Shown here in pieces: positions 35,915-45,449 of a stretch of DNA of 64,000 nucleotides. Numbering within the stretch: position 1 is the stretch's first letter; each line of letters opens with the position of its first letter. Made by a program: the position numbers and the translations under genes. The notes under the pieces were generated by a model. The model was not told where the DNA came from. It worked only from the letters and a program-made list of their open reading frames with translations, and did not search any database. Source of the stretch: Paenibacillus cymbidii (GTDB taxonomy: Bacteria > Bacillota > Bacilli > Paenibacillales > NBRC-103111); NCBI RefSeq assembly GCF_004764705.1, contig NZ_SHLX01000002.1, forward strand, positions 372,001-436,000, read 5' to 3'.

Positions 35915-36619
35915 TCAAATCTCCAGCCCATGCTCCGCCAGCGTTTCCCGCAGCGCCGCCGCCATAATGTCGTAGCCGTGCACGTTCAGGTGCACGCCGT
36001 CTTCGGCCAGTTCGGGCCGCAGCGTACGTCCGTCGGGGCCGGTGAGGCGGGCGTGATAATCGACGTACACGCCGCCGCCCGCCGCCTCGGTCGCCAAACG
36101 CAAGCCTGCATTGATCTCTGCGATCAGCGCGTTGCGCCGGTCCGTGTTGGCGTTCACGTCGACTACGGTCGGCAGCACCGAACACACGACCGGCACGATG
36201 CCGGCTTCCTGCGCCATGGCGATCATCGCGGCCACGTCCGACACGACCCGGTCGCGAATGTCGGCCGGCTCCCTTCGGTCGCCGGGCACCCAGTGATCGA
36301 GGTCGAACGTGTTGTTGACGCCGATTTTGATCACGGCAAGCTTCGGCTTCAGCTGCAGCACGTCCGCCTCGAACCGCTTGCGCGCATACTGCGAAATGTC
36401 GCCGCCGATCCCCCGGTTGACGACGAACCGCCCGGTCCGGCCGAAATAGGCGCACACGTTCCAGCCGAGTGTAATGGAATCGCCGATGAACACGATGTCG
36501 ACCGGAACCTCGTGGCAGACGAGCACTTCGTTATGCTTGTCGTACAGCCCGCGCAGCTGGTCGGCGGCAACCGCCGTGCCGAACCGGCCGGGCTTGATCA
36601 CTTCCTCGCGCGATTTCAT
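35915..36619 (-). CDS. SGNH/GDSL family hydrolase (esterase)
   Basis: Hydrolase of 234 residues without signal peptide. Catalytic blocks are complete: Ser48 in FIGDSITLGW (block I), Gly73 in RGIGGD (block II), Asn103 in IGVNNTFD (block III), and Asp207/His210 in EDGVHLNVHGY (block V). Such enzymes often remove acetyl groups from sugars; this would fit a polysaccharide-use operon. Its ATG follows the stop of the FAD gene directly (TAAATG), with GGAGGCG inside the upstream gene, so translation is coupled. Confidence 0.88.
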   Translation of the reverse strand: MKSREEVIKPGRFGTAVAADQLRGLYDKHNEVLVCHEVPVDIVFIGDSITLGWNVCAYFGRTGRFVVNRGIGGDISQYARKRFEADVLQLKPKLAVIKIGVNNTFDLDHWVPGDRREPADIRDRVVSDVAAMIAMAQEAGIVPVVCSVLPTVVDVNANTDRRNALIAEINAGLRLATEAAGGGVYVDYHARLTGPDGRTLRPELAEDGVHLNVHGYDIMAAALRETLAEHGLEI

Positions 36620-38212
36620 TTACGCCTCCGCCTCCATCATCGCCGGCCAATGCGTCTCCACGCCATTCGCGTGCAGCAGCGACCGATAATCCTCGAACAG
36701 CTCCGCACCGGCGCGGACATCGCGCGGCCGGCACTGCCGCTCGAGGCAGAACGCGGCCAACAGCCCCGCCGCTTCGCCGACGTTCCATTCCACCGGATGC
36801 AGCCGGTAGCAGCCGTTAGTCACATGCGTTGTGCCGATGTTTTTGCATGCCGGCAGCAAATTGTCCATTCGCACCGGAATGAGACAGCCGAGCGGCAGTT
36901 GGAACGGCAGCGTGGCGAGGTCGACATACGCCCGCCCGGAAGTGCTCGGATGCAGGTCGAGCCGGTACGAGCCGAGCCCGACCGAATCGGCGAACGGCTC
37001 GGCCAGTGCGGCCCCCTGCCGGCTATCGGCAGAGATATGCTGCTCGAGCACCGTAAATTCGGCGCGAATTCGACGCGACTCGCGGATGTACGGCGCCATC
37101 GCCAGCCCGTCCTCGGTGCCGACGACATCCGGCCGCAGCCGCAGCCCCGGATAACCCGCCTTCCCGTCCGGACGGGGCGCTTCGGTCTGCATCCAGTACA
37201 GCAGCGAAAGGCTGAGCTGCTTGGCCGCCTCCAGATGCCGCACCCGCTCCGCCTCCGCCACGTCGATCACCGGCCCGAGCCAATAGTCGTTCTGCGGCCA
37301 ATTGACCAGCGTGACATCGCTTTCATACAGCCCCTGCACAAAATGGCCGCGATCAAGGATGCGACGGTACAGCCATAACGAGATCCACTCGTTGTCCCCC
37401 GGTTGCGGGAACAGTGTCTTATGGTGCGGCTCCATGCTCCACGGCAGCGGCACCGTCCAGCCTAGCAGCGGATACGGCCAGAAGGCCGGCTTGTATCCGC
37501 GCCAGAACTCGTACATCGCCGGCCGCGCGATTGTATAATCCGCGCCTGGGATGAAATCCATCGCGAAGCAGTACGTGATCGCCTGCATGTCGGACGGATC
37601 GGCAGCGCCTGCCAAAGCATGCGGCTCGCCGGTTTCCCGCACCGACTCCGCGCCCGTCACGTACTCCGTGCCGGTCATCGGCAGCAGATCGCCGCACTCG
37701 GTCGCGTCGAGCACATAAGAGGCGGCGATGACGGTTTCATCGCCGGTCCGCTTGCTGCGCACCCGCACCGATCGCACGACGTCCCCATCCGTCTCCGCCG
37801 ACACCGGCACGTGCTCCGTCAGCACGATCAGCCTGCCGGCGTGCACATACGGCGCCAGCATGCCCTGCAGCGCGGCGAGCGCCGCCCGCGGCTCGTGGCA
37901 GATGCGGCTGACATTGCCGCTGCCGGGATTTAGCCGCGCCTCGGCCCGCGCCCGCTCCGTCAACGGGAACCGATCGTGGTAATACCCGCGTATGGCTTCC
38001 CGCAGCTCGCGGTAGCTGCGCGTGCAGCCGAAGCGCTCGATCCACGGATGCTCGTCGGGCGGCACCGCCTGGCTCGTCAGCTGGCCGCCGATCCAGGCCG
38101 TCTCCTCGGTCAGCACGACCCTCTTCCCGGACCGCGCCGCAGCGAGGGCGGCCGCACAGCCGCCCAGTCCGCCGCCGATGACGGCGATATCCGCGCGTCT
38201 TTCTTTCGTCAT
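36620..38212 (-). CDS. FAD-dependent oxidoreductase
   Basis: Flavoprotein of 530 residues of the FAD-dependent oxidoreductase family common in glycan-use operons. The dinucleotide-binding motif is VIGGGLGGCAAALAAARSGK near residue 10-30, followed by VVLTEETAWIGGQLT and, later, YVLDATECGDLLPMTGTEY-type FAD-site sequence. The C-terminal part includes RTYV-like PVRMDNLLPACKNIGTTH. No signal peptide is present. It heads the SGNH-GH2-lyase cluster and follows the ABC importer genes, with GGAGG before the ATG. The reaction is unknown; oxidation of a sugar or sugar alcohol is a guess. Confidence 0.82.
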   Translation of the reverse strand: MTKERRADIAVIGGGLGGCAAALAAARSGKRVVLTEETAWIGGQLTSQAVPPDEHPWIERFGCTRSYRELREAIRGYYHDRFPLTERARAEARLNPGSGNVSRICHEPRAALAALQGMLAPYVHAGRLIVLTEHVPVSAETDGDVVRSVRVRSKRTGDETVIAASYVLDATECGDLLPMTGTEYVTGAESVRETGEPHALAGAADPSDMQAITYCFAMDFIPGADYTIARPAMYEFWRGYKPAFWPYPLLGWTVPLPWSMEPHHKTLFPQPGDNEWISLWLYRRILDRGHFVQGLYESDVTLVNWPQNDYWLGPVIDVAEAERVRHLEAAKQLSLSLLYWMQTEAPRPDGKAGYPGLRLRPDVVGTEDGLAMAPYIRESRRIRAEFTVLEQHISADSRQGAALAEPFADSVGLGSYRLDLHPSTSGRAYVDLATLPFQLPLGCLIPVRMDNLLPACKNIGTTHVTNGCYRLHPVEWNVGEAAGLLAAFCLERQCRPRDVRAGAELFEDYRSLLHANGVETHWPAMMEAEA

Positions 38213-38272
38213 ACGGTTCCCTCCACCAGCTCCGGCAGCTCCGCTCGTTTGCTTGCGGCGCGAGCGCCGCGT

Positions 38273-39826
38273 TTATTTTTTCGCCGCCAGAAAATCGTCG
38301 AACTGCTTCTGGAATTCCTGTTTGATTTTGTCGTAGCCGGCTTTTTCCGCCTCCGATTTGAGTTGGGCCAAGCCTTTGTCATATTCCAGCACGCCGACTG
38401 CAAGCGGCGTCACGATTTGCGCGTTAAGCGGCGTAAACTTGGCCATCTCCGTCTTCACCGGATCGAGATTGACCGAGAAGCCGGCAGCGACCGTCGGACG
38501 GAAGTTGTTCGCGTCCTTGGCGAAGTCGAGCCATTTCTTGTCGTCCGGCAGCATGTTGTCCGGCGTGCGCTCCAGCTTCGGCCGCCACGACATCGTGTAG
38601 CCCGGAAACGCATATTTGCTGAGCGTCTGCATCGAGCTGTCGCCGATCGGATTCCAGTCCTTGCCGACGATGCCGTATTCGAGCAGGTCGTGATTTTCTT
38701 TGATCGACAGCCAGTTCATCACATCGATGACGCGGTCCGCATGCTTCGAATATTTGGGAATGCACAAGTAGTTCGCCTGCTTGAAGTCGGAAATCGGCTT
38801 CCAGCCCGCATCGGCGGGCACGACGACTTCGAGCTGGGCGCCCGGCACCGTTTTCAGCACATCGAGGTATTTCAGCCCTTCCGCTCCATCGGCATAATAC
38901 GACGTAGCCGCGCCTTTGCCCTGGTTGAACAGCGTGACCGCGTTTTGCTCCTGCGCCACGTTTTTGGCGAAGATGCCGTCCTTGAAAAACTGCTCGCCCT
39001 TCTTCCATCCTTCCAGCAGCTGCGGGTTCTCCCACACCATGTGCACCTTCTTGTCTTCCCACACCTGGAAGCCGGTCGTGATCGAGAAGCCGTCCAGCTT
39101 GTTCGTATAGTACAGGCTGTTGAACTTGATCGCGTTGTGGGCGGCCACGCTGCCTTGCACGAGCAGCGGCGTGATGTCCTTGTCCTTCTCCTTGACGGTA
39201 TAAAGGAACTTCTCCATGTCCGCGATCGTTTTGATTTCCGGCAAGCCGTACTTGAGCCGCAAGTCCTTGCGCACCGTAAAACCCATCACCGTGCCCTGCG
39301 TCGTGCCGAGCGGGATGCCCATGATTTTGCCGCCGAACTTGTTGGCGTCCCACATCTGCTGCGGAATCGAAGCTTTCAGCTCCGGCGCCTTGGCGACAAG
39401 ATCGTCGAGCGCCATCAGCGAATTCGACGCGATCAGTTGGTTCATGTGCTGCCACGGCGCGTCGAGCAGCATATCGAAATCTTCGCCGGCGGCGATCTTC
39501 ACGTTCGTCAGGCTCGCATAGTCGTTCCACGAAACGAACTGGATTTTGAGCGACGCACCGACGTTGTCCTTCTTCAGCTTCTCGTTTACGGCCGCGAGCA
39601 CCGTATCGAAGCCTTGCGGCGCATCGCCCGGAAAAATCGCCTTCAGCTCGACAGTTTCCTTCGGCGCCGCGCTCGGCGACGGCGTTGCGCTGGCGCTTGG
39701 CGCCGTGCTCGCCGCCTTCGTCGGCGACGGAGACGCCGATCCCTCCTGCTTGCTGCAGCCCGCCAGCAAGCCCGTTGCGACCATGGCTACCGCCAGCAGC
39801 GCACTTCCCGCTTTTCGTTTGTTCAC
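38273..39826 (-). CDS. Extracellular sugar-binding lipoprotein (ABC)
   Basis: Lipoprotein of 517 residues with signal MNKRKAGSALLAVAMVATG and lipobox LLAGC, followed by a Ser/Thr/Pro/Ala-rich spacer. The mature part follows the family 1 pattern (VELKAIFPGDAPQGFDTVLA, FDMLLDAPWQHMNQLI, WLSIKENHDLLEYGIVGKDW). The start is a GTG at 39826 with GGGAGG before it. It follows the two permease genes 40808-41800 and 39912-40790, so these make up the second sugar importer; again no ATPase is encoded nearby. Confidence 0.88.
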   Translation of the reverse strand: MNKRKAGSALLAVAMVATGLLAGCSKQEGSASPSPTKAASTAPSASATPSPSAAPKETVELKAIFPGDAPQGFDTVLAAVNEKLKKDNVGASLKIQFVSWNDYASLTNVKIAAGEDFDMLLDAPWQHMNQLIASNSLMALDDLVAKAPELKASIPQQMWDANKFGGKIMGIPLGTTQGTVMGFTVRKDLRLKYGLPEIKTIADMEKFLYTVKEKDKDITPLLVQGSVAAHNAIKFNSLYYTNKLDGFSITTGFQVWEDKKVHMVWENPQLLEGWKKGEQFFKDGIFAKNVAQEQNAVTLFNQGKGAATSYYADGAEGLKYLDVLKTVPGAQLEVVVPADAGWKPISDFKQANYLCIPKYSKHADRVIDVMNWLSIKENHDLLEYGIVGKDWNPIGDSSMQTLSKYAFPGYTMSWRPKLERTPDNMLPDDKKWLDFAKDANNFRPTVAAGFSVNLDPVKTEMAKFTPLNAQIVTPLAVGVLEYDKGLAQLKSEAEKAGYDKIKQEFQKQFDDFLAAKK

Positions 39827-39859
39827 GCTGACAACCTCCCGATAACTCGATTGTATTTT

Positions 39860-39890
39860 CTATAATAACAGGGTTTGGCCCTGTTTATAG
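39860..39890 (-). other. Hairpin between permease and binding-protein genes
   Basis: AACAGGG (39867-39873) and CCCTGTT (39879-39885) pair, extended by CTATA/TATAG across a small bulge. No clean T-run follows on the minus strand. It could trim or stabilise the message just upstream of the binding-protein start. Confidence 0.4.
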
Positions 39891-39911
39891 ACACTCGCAC
39901 CGTTCCCCCGC

Positions 39912-40790
39912 TCAGCCTTTGACGGCGCCGACCGTCAGCCCTTTGACAAAATATTTCTGCAGCAGCGGATACAACAGCACGATCGGACCGATCGTCATGA
40001 TCGTCGTCGACATGCGCACGCCCATCAACGGCACGTCCACGGCCATTCCCGCCGCGTCGGGGATGAGCGTCTTGGCCGCCGCCACGTTCGAGATCATCCG
40101 GCGCAGCAGCAGCTGCAGCGGCAGCTTCTTCTCCTCGTCGATGAACAGGAGGCCCATGAACCAGTCGTTCCAATAAGCGAGCGCATAGAACAGCCCGGCT
40201 GTCGCCAGTATCGGCTGCGCGATCGGCACGACGATGCAAAAAAATACGTCGACCTCGCTCGCCCCGTCCATGCGCGCCGACTCCTCCAGCTCTTCCGGCA
40301 GCGTGCGGAAGAAGTTCACCATCAGGAACACGAGAAACGGCTGGCACAGCAGCGGCAAAATAACCGCCCACAGCGTATTCGACAGGTGCAGCGTCTTCGA
40401 TACCGTAATGTAGAACGGGATCAGCCCGCCGCTGAACAGCATCGGAAAATAGGCGTACGACAGCAAGCCGCCGCGCACCACGTTGCGCTTATTCGCAAGC
40501 GAGTAGGCGAGCATCGCGGATACGCACAAGGCGAGCAGCGTGCCGACCGCGGTGATGAACATCGTGTTTCCGTAGCCGGTCCACAGCGACTTTGAGCGGA
40601 GCAGCACCGCGTAAGCGTCGGCCGAGAACGGCCGCGGCAGCAGCGAATAGCCGTGCAGAATGAGCGCAGACTCCTTCGTCAGCGAGCCCGCCGCCATCAG
40701 CCAGAACGGAAGCAGGCAGAACAGCGCAAACGCCAGCACGAACGCATGGGCCAGGGCGCCGAATGCCCGGTCTGCCGCGCTTTGTTTCAT
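39912..40790 (-). CDS. Carbohydrate ABC transporter permease, LplC type
   Basis: Integral membrane protein of 292 residues with about six hydrophobic segments (FVLAFALFCLLPFWLMAAGS first). The EAA loop is EESARMDGASEVDVFFCIVV, and the C-terminus FVKGLTVGAVKG is the usual LplC ending. GGGGGAGGGG precedes the ATG. It lies 17 bp downstream of the LplB-type gene. Confidence 0.9.
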   Translation of the reverse strand: MKQSAADRAFGALAHAFVLAFALFCLLPFWLMAAGSLTKESALILHGYSLLPRPFSADAYAVLLRSKSLWTGYGNTMFITAVGTLLALCVSAMLAYSLANKRNVVRGGLLSYAYFPMLFSGGLIPFYITVSKTLHLSNTLWAVILPLLCQPFLVFLMVNFFRTLPEELEESARMDGASEVDVFFCIVVPIAQPILATAGLFYALAYWNDWFMGLLFIDEEKKLPLQLLLRRMISNVAAAKTLIPDAAGMAVDVPLMGVRMSTTIMTIGPIVLLYPLLQKYFVKGLTVGAVKG

Positions 40791-40807
40791 CGTGTACCCC
40801 TCCCCCG

Positions 40808-41800
40808 CTAAAATAAAGCCGAATCGCGCGACACTCGTTTGACGATCGCGTTCACGCCGAGCACGAACACGAAGCCCATCACCGACTGGAACAGCCCGAC
40901 CGCGGACGACATGCCGAAATCGTTCAGCTGCCGCATCGCGCGGAACACATACGTATCGATGACGTCCGTCGACGGGAACAGCAGCGAATTGTCGCCGGCG
41001 ATCGCGTAAATCATCGCGAAGTCGCCGTTGAAAATTTTACCGATGGCGAGCAGCGTCAGGATCGATACCGTCGGCATCAACAGCGGCAGCGTGATGCGGC
41101 GCATCGCCGCAAGCCGCGAAGCGCCGTCGATGCGGGCGGCCTCGTACAAGTCTTCGGGAATGGCGGCGATGGCGGCCAAATAAATGATCGAATAATAGCC
41201 CGCGCCGTGCCATACCTTTAACACCGTAAAAATCCACGGCCACAAGCCCGGTTCGGTAAACCAGCTCACTTCGGGCAGCCCGAGCCGTACAAGCCACTCG
41301 TTCACCATCGGCTGCTGCCCGCCGAGCAGCGATTCGACGATCATGCCGACGACGACCCAGGACATGAAGAACGGCAGGAACATGACCGACTGCGAGACGC
41401 GCTTCAGCCACTTCGTCCTCATCTCGTTCAGCAGCACTGCCACCGCCACCGCGAATATCGTCGTAAAGAACAAGAACGCCACATTCAGCAGCAGCGTATT
41501 GCGGATCACCCGGTACAACTGGTCCGAGGTGAGGAAGAAAGCGAAGTTGTCGAAACCCGCCCACGGGCTCCGCCATACGCCCGACGTCAGGCTGTAGTGC
41601 TTGAACGCGATCAGAATGCCGTACATCGGCAGGTAGCTGAACAGGAACAGCAGCGCCACGCCCGGCACCGCCATGCCGTACAGAAACGGCGCGCCGCGAA
41701 TTCGTCTCCATTTGCAGGCGAAGCTTCCTTCCTTTCCGGCCGCCTGCAGACGCCCGGCCTTCCTTTCTCGTTGCCCGGTCTTGACTGCATTCAGGCCCAA
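40808..41800 (-). CDS. Carbohydrate ABC transporter permease, LplB type
   Basis: Membrane permease of about 330 residues. After a basic leader the first membrane segment is FLYGMAVPGVALLFLFSYLP; the EAA loop reads YEAARIDGASRLAAMRRITL. A TTG at 41800 (then GLNAVKTGQ) follows AAGGAGG at good spacing and is the best start. The longer frame from 41854 lacks a ribosome site. It is the first gene of the importer transcript and is divergent from the AraC regulator at 42052. Confidence 0.85.
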   Translation of the reverse strand: MGLNAVKTGQRERKAGRLQAAGKEGSFACKWRRIRGAPFLYGMAVPGVALLFLFSYLPMYGILIAFKHYSLTSGVWRSPWAGFDNFAFFLTSDQLYRVIRNTLLLNVAFLFFTTIFAVAVAVLLNEMRTKWLKRVSQSVMFLPFFMSWVVVGMIVESLLGGQQPMVNEWLVRLGLPEVSWFTEPGLWPWIFTVLKVWHGAGYYSIIYLAAIAAIPEDLYEAARIDGASRLAAMRRITLPLLMPTVSILTLLAIGKIFNGDFAMIYAIAGDNSLLFPSTDVIDTYVFRAMRQLNDFGMSSAVGLFQSVMGFVFVLGVNAIVKRVSRDSALF

Positions 41801-42051
41801 GCCGCGTCCCCTCCTTCGTTCGTACACCGAGTGGCTCGGAGTTCTCAGACACACCTTAGCACGGCCGAATTGCGCCGCCTATTCCGAAAAACGAGCACGG
41901 TTCAGCAAAGTATCGATTGCCCTTGCATTCAGGAAAACATCACTTTCACAAATCAATCGGTGCCCGTACCGGCCGGCGCTTGTGTGATACAATGGGGGCA
42001 TGCAACGGGGCTGTTCCACACCCAAGTTATTAATTAAAGCGGGGAATCGAA
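41801..42051. promoter_or_regulatory. Divergent promoter region (importer / AraC genes)
   Basis: A 251-bp gap without a gene. On the plus strand TGATACAAT gives an extended -10 (TACAAT at 41988-41993) for the AraC gene. On the minus strand GATACTTT near 41915 is a weak -10 for the importer. No motif like the one at 1350-1368 was found here. Confidence 0.4.
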
Positions 42052-44373
42052 ATGCGGCTGCCTTTGAAACGAATCCGGGGCAAATGGAAGTGGCGCAAAA
42101 CGTATGCGCAAATCTGGACTTACCTGGTTATCGCCGGCGTCGGCGTGCTCGTCATCAGCACCGTGTTTCTGTACATGTTGTCCTCGCGCACCATTCTGCG
42201 CAACATCGGGATGCATACGGAGTCGCAGCTGTCGCAGCGGGCGGAATCGCTCTCCTTCGCGATGAACTGGATCGTCGAATACGCCCAGCGCTCCAGCCAA
42301 AATCCGGCCGTACGCGCCTATGCCCTGCAGCCGCAGAGCACCCCGTTCGAAGACTACAACTTCTGGAACCTGCTGGTCGGGATGAAAGATACGAATCCTT
42401 ATATCGATTCGATTTATGTGATTAACGGCTACTCCGGCAAAGTGATCGATACGCGGCTTGGCGTTTCCGACACGGAAGCGTTCTACGACCGGGAGACGCT
42501 GCGGCTGCTGAAGCAAGGCCGGGCGGAGGTGGTGCCGTTCATGACGCCGCGGTCTGTTCCTTCCACCGTCTCCTTCTCCCCCCAGGAGCGCCTGCTGACG
42601 ATCGTCATCCCGTTCGAAATCGAAAAATCGGCGACCGCATTCGTCGTCAACATCAGCTCCGACGCGCTGCTGCAGCTCAATCCGCGCCCGCCCGCTCCGT
42701 CCGGCAGCGATACGTTTGTGCTCGACCGGGACAACCGGATCGTCGCCAGCACGCGTGCGACCGACTTTCTGAAGCCGTTCTCCGAGCTCGACTACTCCTT
42801 TTCGCTTGCCGGCAAGCAAGGCTGGTTCGAATATAGCTCCGCCGCCGACAAGCTGCTGGTCGCCCATTCCGACGTAATCCTCAAAGGGTTCACGCCATGG
42901 AAAATCGTCGACCTGCTGCCGGAGCGCCGCGTGCTCGGCGACATCCGTTATTTGCAGACGTTTACCCTGCTGTTTTTCGTCTGTTTGCTGGCGGTTACCT
43001 TATGGATGATCCGGAAGCTGTCCAAAAAAATATACACTCCGATCCAGGAGCTGATCATGGACGTCACGGCGGGCCTCGAAACGCCGCCCGATGCGGGCGC
43101 CGGCGGCACGAACGAGCTGCGGATGTTGTCCAGCGTGTTCTCCGAGCAGCACCGCCAGATCGGCGACTACTCGCGCAATCGGAAATTTCTCGCCAAGGAA
43201 GCGTACTTGCGCAGCTTGCTGGAGTCCGCCTCCGCTCCCGACGTCGAACAGGTGCAGCGGCACTCCCGCGAGCACGAGCTGCATCTGGCTACCGACAACA
43301 TCGGCATCGCCCTGCTGCGCATCGACCATTACGCCGCATTTACGCTGCGTTACCCGGAGCGCGACCGCCGGCTGCTGCGTTTCGCGATGGGCAACATCGC
43401 CAAGGAGCATCTGCAGCCGCTGCTGCATGTCGAAGCCGTCGACATGGGCAACGACCATATCGCGCTGCTGTTCAATCCGGAGCAGGACACCGTGCCCGAC
43501 TCCATTAAAGACGCCGTGGCGCAATGCCAGCAGCTCATTCGCCAATATCTCGCGATCGACACGACGGCGGTCGTCGGACCGGTCGTCGAAAACTACCGCG
43601 AGCTGCACGACGGCTGCAAGGAAGCGTACGAGTTGTCGAACGAACGCTTTCAATCCGGCTGGGGCCGTACGATTGCGGCGGCGGAGACGGACCGTCCCGC
43701 CTATACGAAGGTGCCTTATCCGAAAGGGAAAGAGCGGCTGCTCATTCAGGGGTTGAAAAAAGGGGATGCGGACCAGACGCTGGAGGAGCTGGAATCGTTC
43801 CGGCGGCAGCTTGAGGGCAATACGCATTCGGAGGCGAAGCTGGCGATCGCGATGCTGCTGCTCGGCATCGGCGAGGCGCTGCATTCGCTGCCGCTGCCGT
43901 CGTTCCGCACGGCGCAGTGGAGCTTGTCGCCGATTCAATCGCGGATCGAGCAGCTTGAGACAAGCGAAGCCGTGTTCGACTGGCTGCGCGAGCTGCTGTC
44001 GCTCCTGTGCGCAGACGTCGCCTCGCTGCACAAGCCGTCGCGCAGCAGGAGCCTGATCGACGAAATGCGCCAGCTGGTGGAGGAGCAACTGCTCGACCAG
44101 AACTTGTCGACGAAGACGATCGCCGACCAGCTCGGCTTGTCCGTCAACTACGTGCGCAACCTGTTCAAAACCGAAACCGGCCAATCGCTGATGGATCATA
44201 TCAACGACCGCCGGCTCGCTCGGGTCGTGGAGCTGATGGGCGGCACATCGCTGTCGATCGACGACATCGTGCTGCGCTGCGGCTTCGCTTCCACGGTTTC
44301 CTTCTATCCGATATTCAAGAAAAAGTACGGCGTCACCCCGGCCAAGTTCCGCAAGGATATGGCGACAGAGTGA
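42052..44373 (+). CDS. Membrane-bound AraC family regulator (one-component sensor)
   Basis: Protein of 773 residues. Two membrane segments (TYLVIAGVGVLVISTVFLYM near 20-40; LQTFTLLFFVCLLAVTLWMI near 302-322) flank an extracellular sensing region of about 260 residues. A cytoplasmic middle and an AraC double helix-turn-helix (STKTIADQLGLSVNYVRNLF, SIDDIVLRCGFASTVSFYPI) follow. It thus senses outside and binds DNA without a kinase, a common type next to Paenibacillus sugar importers. It is divergent from the importer at 38273-41800, its likely target. GCGGGG lies before the ATG. Confidence 0.9.
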   Translation: MRLPLKRIRGKWKWRKTYAQIWTYLVIAGVGVLVISTVFLYMLSSRTILRNIGMHTESQLSQRAESLSFAMNWIVEYAQRSSQNPAVRAYALQPQSTPFEDYNFWNLLVGMKDTNPYIDSIYVINGYSGKVIDTRLGVSDTEAFYDRETLRLLKQGRAEVVPFMTPRSVPSTVSFSPQERLLTIVIPFEIEKSATAFVVNISSDALLQLNPRPPAPSGSDTFVLDRDNRIVASTRATDFLKPFSELDYSFSLAGKQGWFEYSSAADKLLVAHSDVILKGFTPWKIVDLLPERRVLGDIRYLQTFTLLFFVCLLAVTLWMIRKLSKKIYTPIQELIMDVTAGLETPPDAGAGGTNELRMLSSVFSEQHRQIGDYSRNRKFLAKEAYLRSLLESASAPDVEQVQRHSREHELHLATDNIGIALLRIDHYAAFTLRYPERDRRLLRFAMGNIAKEHLQPLLHVEAVDMGNDHIALLFNPEQDTVPDSIKDAVAQCQQLIRQYLAIDTTAVVGPVVENYRELHDGCKEAYELSNERFQSGWGRTIAAAETDRPAYTKVPYPKGKERLLIQGLKKGDADQTLEELESFRRQLEGNTHSEAKLAIAMLLLGIGEALHSLPLPSFRTAQWSLSPIQSRIEQLETSEAVFDWLRELLSLLCADVASLHKPSRSRSLIDEMRQLVEEQLLDQNLSTKTIADQLGLSVNYVRNLFKTETGQSLMDHINDRRLARVVELMGGTSLSIDDIVLRCGFASTVSFYPIFKKKYGVTPAKFRKDMATE

Positions 44374-44387
44374 CGCCGTCAGCCGGC

Positions 44388-45449
44388 TTACTGCCAGCCC
44401 GACGCCTGAAAAAGCTCGTTCGCTTCGCGCTGGCGATCGCCCAGCTCGGAGAACGCCACGAGCTGCGACTTGAACGTTCCCCAGGACGCAATCAGCTCGG
44501 GCAGCTTCGCTTCCTCGTTGACCGGGTACTCGAAGCTTCGGCTCACCAGCAGCGTCTGCCCTTCCTTGCTCGTCATGAATTCGACCAGCTTGACCGCGTT
44601 GTCCTTGCGGGGAGCATAGCGCGCGAGCCCGATCCCGCTGATGTTGACATGCGTGCCGGTTGTCGCCTGATTGGGGAACACCACGCCGAGCTTGTCCGGC
44701 GCCTTCGCCTCGTCCGGGTCGGCGGAGATCGACAGCTGGCCCAAATAATACGTGTTCATAATCGCCACGTCTCCGATCCCGTCGACGATCGCCAGCGCCT
44801 GCTCGCGATCGCCGCCTTCCGGCTGGCGGGCCAGATTGCCCGCGATCCCCCTGGCCCATTGCGCGGCTTGCTTGCTGCCGTTCAGCGAAATAAAGGAAGC
44901 CAGCAGCGACTGGTTGTACAGGCTTGCCGACGACCGGACGAGCAGCCGGCCTTTCCACTTCGGGTCGGTCAGCGCCTCATAAGTCGACAGCTCTTCCCGC
45001 TTGACCCGGTCCTTGGCATAAACGAGCACTCTCGCCCGCGTCGTAACCCCGATCCAGTATTCGTCGGGATCGCGCCACTTCTTCGGCACCTGGCTGTCGA
45101 TCGCCGCGGTGCGCAGCGGCTGAAGCACCTGCTCCCGCTTGGCATAGCTTAATACGCCGCCGTCCACGGCGAAGAACAGATCCGCGGACGAGTTCGGCCC
45201 GTCCTGCTTCATCTTGCCGACCAGCTCTTCGGCCGTTCCTTTCACTTCGTTCACCGGAATGCCGGTCATCTTCGTAAACGCTGCGAACAGCGCGGAGTCG
45301 GCTTCGTAATGACGCGCCGAATAGACCGTGATCGTTTCGCCGGCGGCGCTTGCCGCTTTGGCGTCGTATGACGATTCGTTGTTGAAACCGATCAGGTCGC
45401 AACCCGAGCAGAGGATGGATACGGACAAAAGGATCGCGATCACTCTCAC
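44388..45449 (-). CDS. Fe3+-binding ABC-type lipoprotein (FutA/FbpA-like)
   Basis: Lipoprotein of 353 residues; signal MRVIAILLSVSILCSGC gives Cys17. The mature protein resembles ferric-ion binding proteins: ITVYSARHYEADSALFAAFT, DLFFAVDGGVLSYAK, and the adjacent Tyr residues in MNTYYLGQL (around 231) that bind iron in this family. The GTG start overlaps the kinase stop by 4 bp (GTGA). No permease or ATPase follows, so it may serve as the ligand sensor of the two-component system or feed a distant transporter. Confidence 0.85.
   Translation of the reverse strand: MRVIAILLSVSILCSGCDLIGFNNESSYDAKAASAAGETITVYSARHYEADSALFAAFTKMTGIPVNEVKGTAEELVGKMKQDGPNSSADLFFAVDGGVLSYAKREQVLQPLRTAAIDSQVPKKWRDPDEYWIGVTTRARVLVYAKDRVKREELSTYEALTDPKWKGRLLVRSSASLYNQSLLASFISLNGSKQAAQWARGIAGNLARQPEGGDREQALAIVDGIGDVAIMNTYYLGQLSISADPDEAKAPDKLGVVFPNQATTGTHVNISGIGLARYAPRKDNAVKLVEFMTSKEGQTLLVSRSFEYPVNEEAKLPELIASWGTFKSQLVAFSELGDRQREANELFQASGWQ

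Noticed and set aside
39860..39890. Hairpin before the binding-protein gene as a riboswitch or strong terminator
   Set aside because: It is a single short hairpin without a conserved aptamer-like region and without a T-run, so only an unspecified hairpin is reported.
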